Shown here in pieces: positions 61,418-64,000 of a stretch of 64,000 nucleotides of DNA (the stretch's first letter is position 1; every line of letters starts with the position of its first letter). The stretch is from SG-bin7 sp964498095. Its GTDB lineage: Bacteria > Bdellovibrionota > Bdellovibrionia > Bdellovibrionales > SG-bin7. The notes under the pieces were generated by a model. That model was not told where the DNA came from. It made no database searches and saw nothing but the letters and a program-made list of their open reading frames with translations. The translations under genes were made by a program, and so were the position numbers. The stretch spans positions 1-64,000 of the forward strand of contig CAZCFY010000010.1 in NCBI GenBank assembly GCA_964498095.1, in the 5' to 3' direction.

Positions 61418-62178
61418 AAGGTAACAGTTCCCTTTCCTCGATGCAGCGCGCTCGCGAGCGCTACAAATTCTTCGGGACCTAACTCTTCGGCACGGCAAGT
61501 CTCTTTTAAATTATTCTTAACTAAAGTTTCTTTATCAACACCCAAGTTCTTTGCCAAAAGTTTCCGTCTCTGCGCAAAAGCCATTTTGATAAAGCTCAAA
61601 AACTTCTGCCGGTCCTCCACGGAATTTTCTTTCCGCACAAAACGCAAGACACGGCTTGCCACGTTGGGCGCCGGCGAAAAAGACTTTGGATCCGCGTCGC
61701 AAACTTTCTCGATTTTCCAAAATACCTGGGCCATCACCGACAGCATGCCATATTCAGGAGTGCTTTTCACCGCCATAATACGTTGGGCGACTTCCTTTTG
61801 AAACATAAGCACCATCGCTCGCACACCATCTTTATAAAGACTACGCTCGATCACTAGTGAAGAAGAAATTTGATAGGGCAAATTACTTACCAATACAGTG
61901 TCTTTAGGTGTGGCAAACTCCGACCAGTTAACCTGTAAAGCATCACCTTCTATAACTCTTTGACCTTCGGCGCGCCACTTTTCGGCTAAAACTGAATCTA
62001 ATTCTATAAGTGTAAGGGGTAAACCCATCCCAATTAAGTCATGAGTTAAGGCGCCAGTTCCGGGACCGACTTCAATAATATTTTTCGGCTTTAAATCTTT
62101 AACCGCCGCTATGATTTTTCCAATAACGGCCTTATTTACTAGAAAATTTTGACCTAGCGAACGCTTCGGCTTAATCAT
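61414..62178 (-). CDS. rsmA: 16S rRNA dimethyladenosine transferase RsmA (KsgA)
   Basis: 254 aa. It dimethylates two adjacent adenosines near the 3' end of 16S rRNA. KRSLGQNFLVNKAVIGKI, VGPGTGALTHDLI and NLPYQISSSL (the NLPY catalytic motif) are present. The last nine residues or so (HRGKGTVTL) are encoded by one arm of the repeat found at 55505, at 61419-61443, so the original C terminus has been replaced or extended. The start ATG overlaps tsaD by four bases. Confidence 0.96.
   Translation of the reverse strand: MIKPKRSLGQNFLVNKAVIGKIIAAVKDLKPKNIIEVGPGTGALTHDLIGMGLPLTLIELDSVLAEKWRAEGQRVIEGDALQVNWSEFATPKDTVLVSNLPYQISSSLVIERSLYKDGVRAMVLMFQKEVAQRIMAVKSTPEYGMLSVMAQVFWKIEKVCDADPKSFSPAPNVASRVLRFVRKENSVEDRQKFLSFIKMAFAQRRKLLAKNLGVDKETLVKNNLKETCRAEELGPEEFVALASALHRGKGTVTL
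61419..61443. repeat. half copy of the palindromic repeat inside rsmA
   Basis: Exact 25/25 match to the left arm of the element at 55505-55559. The second arm is missing; the sequence beyond is native coding DNA containing a separate 12-bp palindrome, CGCTCGCGAGCG. Confidence 0.9.
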
Positions 62179-63218
62179 TGAAAATCCGTAACGAGGGCCG
62201 CCGCCGATGGGCCCAAAGATTGCGAAGAGGCCTCTCCATTTAGAAATCTTCTGAGACCGGCATAACCGATCATCGCCGCGTTATCAGTACAATAACGAAG
62301 CGGCGGGATCACTAAAGTCGCTTTGACTTTTGCCGCCCATTCCTCCGCCCGCGCCCGCAAACGTGAGTTCGCACTTACACCACCCGAAATAGTTACATTC
62401 GTTAACCCCGTGGACTTAAAGGCAATATCAAGTTTGTGAATTAATACATCTACGATAGCTTCTTGGTAACTGGCGCAAAGATCCGAAACTTTTTCGTGTA
62501 AATCTTTTTCTGGTATCGCGGCAATAACATTCACTGCAGCTGTTTTTAAACCCGAAAAACTAAAATCAAGACTCTCTTGAGTCATCATCGCGCGCGGAAA
62601 TTTAAAAGATTGTGGGCTTCCTGCTTTAGCGAGTTGGTCGACTTTGGCGCCACCAGGAAATCCCAAACCTACCTTCACCGCGAATTTGTCAAAGGCTTCT
62701 CCGGCGGCGTCATCCATTGTCTGTCCGAGAATTTTATATTTTCCAATCTCCGTCGCTTTATATAAAGTCGTGTGCCCACCGCTCACCACTAAGCCTAAAA
62801 AAGGAAAATCAAAACTCGCAGGAGCGGCGAACTTTTCGTCTCTTAAAAATCCTGCTAGTAAATGCCCCTCCAAGTGATTTATTCCGATAAAGGGAATGTT
62901 ATGGGCCAGAGCTAAAGTTTTTGCCGTCATCAAGCCAACAAGCAATGAGCCAATTAACCCCGGTCGATTGGTTACCGCTATCCCGGCGATATCAGGCCAG
63001 GACTTCTTCGCGTCAGCAAAAACTTTTTCGATCAATGGAATTACCGTCAAAGTGTGATTACGGCTGGCAATTTCTGGAACTATGCCGCCGAAATATTTAT
63101 GTTTGTCGTCCTGACTCGCCGATGATTGCGCAACAACGAAACCTTTTTGGTCCAAAATGGCGACGGACGTGTCGTCACAGCTGGTTTCTATGGCGAGAAT
63201 GAAGCCAGTGGATTTCAT
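62175..63218 (-). CDS. tsaD: tRNA threonylcarbamoyladenosine transferase TsaD
   Basis: 347 aa. TsaD moves the threonylcarbamoyl group onto A37 of ANN-decoding tRNAs. The N-terminal ILAIETSCDDTSVAI, the metal-binding NHLEGHLLAG (HxEGH), LVVSGGHTTLY and PRAMMTQESLDFSFSGLKTA are the family pattern. The gene overlaps both neighbours (cpoB upstream, rsmA downstream) by four bases, so all four genes down to smpB are a tight operon. Confidence 0.97.
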   Translation of the reverse strand: MKSTGFILAIETSCDDTSVAILDQKGFVVAQSSASQDDKHKYFGGIVPEIASRNHTLTVIPLIEKVFADAKKSWPDIAGIAVTNRPGLIGSLLVGLMTAKTLALAHNIPFIGINHLEGHLLAGFLRDEKFAAPASFDFPFLGLVVSGGHTTLYKATEIGKYKILGQTMDDAAGEAFDKFAVKVGLGFPGGAKVDQLAKAGSPQSFKFPRAMMTQESLDFSFSGLKTAAVNVIAAIPEKDLHEKVSDLCASYQEAIVDVLIHKLDIAFKSTGLTNVTISGGVSANSRLRARAEEWAAKVKATLVIPPLRYCTDNAAMIGYAGLRRFLNGEASSQSLGPSAAALVTDFQ

Positions 63219-63913
63219 TTATCAATTTTTTGTAACTGCGCTTGCGCCTTCTTGGCGTGAGGAGTACTTGGAAACCGATTTACCACTTCCTGATAAAAAG
63301 ATTTTGCTTGGGCGGCCTTACCCATTTGTTGGAATGCATATCCTATTTTAAAAGTTGCTTCGGCATAACGTTTGCCCGTGGGGTTTTGTTCACGGTATTT
63401 CATGTAACTCAAAATCGCCTCGCCCCAGTTACCCTTTGCGTATTCGTCTTCGCCAGTATTAAACGGACCCCGCTCTGGCCCTTTAGGATGAGATTGTGGT
63501 TTTTCTGCTTTGTTAGAGGAATCAATCGCCGCTCGCAAGTTTCGTAATTCTTCCACAATAGAATCCATGCGCTGATTTAAACCAAGACTTGCCTCTTCTA
63601 AAGTGCGCACACGGTTGGAAACCTCATTGACCTGAGTATCTCCTTGGCGGTTATGCATCTGAAGCCCACGGTCGAGAGAAGCAATCTTTGCCTCTAAAGT
63701 TTCAATGCGTCCATTAAGCCCAAGCACTTCTCCAGAGATCTCCTGCAATTTGTTTTGCGCATCGGCGCGCGTAACTTGTAATCCTTTAACTTGCTCTTGT
63801 ATTACTTTCTTTTCTTCTTGCGCCTGCATTTGGGATCGAGTTTGTAGTGGACATCCGGCGCCAGCCAGAAAAAGACTTAAAACTAAAAGTCCTAATATTT
63901 TTATGGTTCTCAT
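63215..63913 (-). CDS. cpoB: CpoB/YbgF-type TPR lipoprotein
   Basis: 232 aa. The N terminus has a lipobox (LAGAGC, Cys about 21), followed by a coiled coil (about 28-120) and three TPR motifs (about 145-230) ending FPSTPHAKKAQAQLQKI. This is the YbgF/CpoB arrangement, which connects outer-membrane constriction to peptidoglycan synthesis. E. coli CpoB is periplasmic, so the lipid anchor is a difference. The ATG shares a base with the preceding gene's stop (TAATG). No pal or tol gene is seen in this window. Confidence 0.88.
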   Translation of the reverse strand: MRTIKILGLLVLSLFLAGAGCPLQTRSQMQAQEEKKVIQEQVKGLQVTRADAQNKLQEISGEVLGLNGRIETLEAKIASLDRGLQMHNRQGDTQVNEVSNRVRTLEEASLGLNQRMDSIVEELRNLRAAIDSSNKAEKPQSHPKGPERGPFNTGEDEYAKGNWGEAILSYMKYREQNPTGKRYAEATFKIGYAFQQMGKAAQAKSFYQEVVNRFPSTPHAKKAQAQLQKIDK

Positions 63914-64000
63914 TAAAAAACCTCCCCTGACCGCAAACGCTGTAAGCGCGCTGAGTTTTCGGCACGTTCCGCATTTTGCCGGGCTCTTACGAAGGCCGCT
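63913..64000 (-). CDS. partial upstream gene, 3' end only
   Basis: Only the last 28 or so codons are in the window, ending RLQRLRSGEVF and TAA, overlapping the cpoB start. The frame is charged and helical. The product cannot be recognised; it does not resemble the Pal C terminus. Confidence 0.6.
   Translation of the reverse strand, partial: AAFVRARQNAERAENSARLQRLRSGEVF

Noticed and set aside
1..64000. tRNA, rRNA, CRISPR, insertion sequences or prophage
   Set aside because: No direct-repeat arrays with spacers, transposase, integrase or phage structural genes were seen; RNA genes were not found by eye, though a small one could be missed.

Overview
The window looks like one chromosomal stretch of a Gram-negative bacterium, probably a metagenome-assembled or draft genome, because it carries three runs of N (8374-8473, 28903-28912, 42741-42750). 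Outer-membrane lipoproteins, a CpoB/YbgF homologue, Wzx/Wzy/Wzc polysaccharide genes, an NtrC-type regulator and several hypothetical secreted proteins are consistent with a Bdellovibrionota (Bdellovibrio/Oligoflexia-like) host. That placement is my impression from protein style and was not tested. Genes are densely packed with many ATGA and TAATG overlaps, and GTG/TTG starts are common. I saw no tRNA, rRNA, CRISPR array or insertion sequence.

Layout. 1-4126: a pentapeptide-repeat secreted protein and glmS-glmU (UDP-GlcNAc supply). 4083-8200: an MpaA-like carboxypeptidase, a histidine kinase whose ATP-binding boxes look lost, and an intact sigma-54 (NtrC-type) response regulator. 8202-11317: a hexanucleotide repeat with an assembly gap, an HNH endonuclease, a thioredoxin-fold ORF with no canonical start, and two small secreted proteins. 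11282-16630: tsaC-like and purD, a thiolase plus glutaryl-CoA-dehydrogenase-like pair, and an acyltransferase. 16631-17968: a seven-repeat beta-propeller lipoprotein.

18073-47015 is a large envelope/exopolysaccharide locus. It has eight predicted cytoplasmic glycosyltransferases, one GT-C membrane glycosyltransferase, four methyltransferases (one FkbM), Ugd and Uxs (UDP-glucuronate to UDP-xylose), a UDP-hexose 4-epimerase, a WecA-like initiating phosphotransferase, a Wzx flippase, a Wzy/WaaL-like polymerase or ligase, an SLBB export protein, a Wzc-like tyrosine autokinase, a polysaccharide deacetylase and a phosphoethanolamine-transferase-like enzyme. Inside it sits a HAD-UbiA fusion resembling decaprenyl-phosphate phosphoribosyltransferase, divergent from a PRPP-synthetase-like gene. 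This suggests a polyprenyl-phosphate-pentose donor that the GT-C enzyme could use, and it is the most interesting possible system here.

47037-64000 returns to housekeeping and envelope genes: prfC, a Bcp peroxiredoxin, an outer-membrane-like protein, an RluB-type pseudouridine synthase, a TPR/winged-helix protein, a lectin-like secreted protein, a three-gene set (CxxCH lipoprotein, lipoprotein, Tat-exported protein), coiled-coil and HAMP proteins, and the overlapping chain cpoB-tsaD-rsmA-smpB. A 25-bp-stem palindrome at 55505-55559 has a half copy at 61419-61443 that forms the last codons of rsmA.
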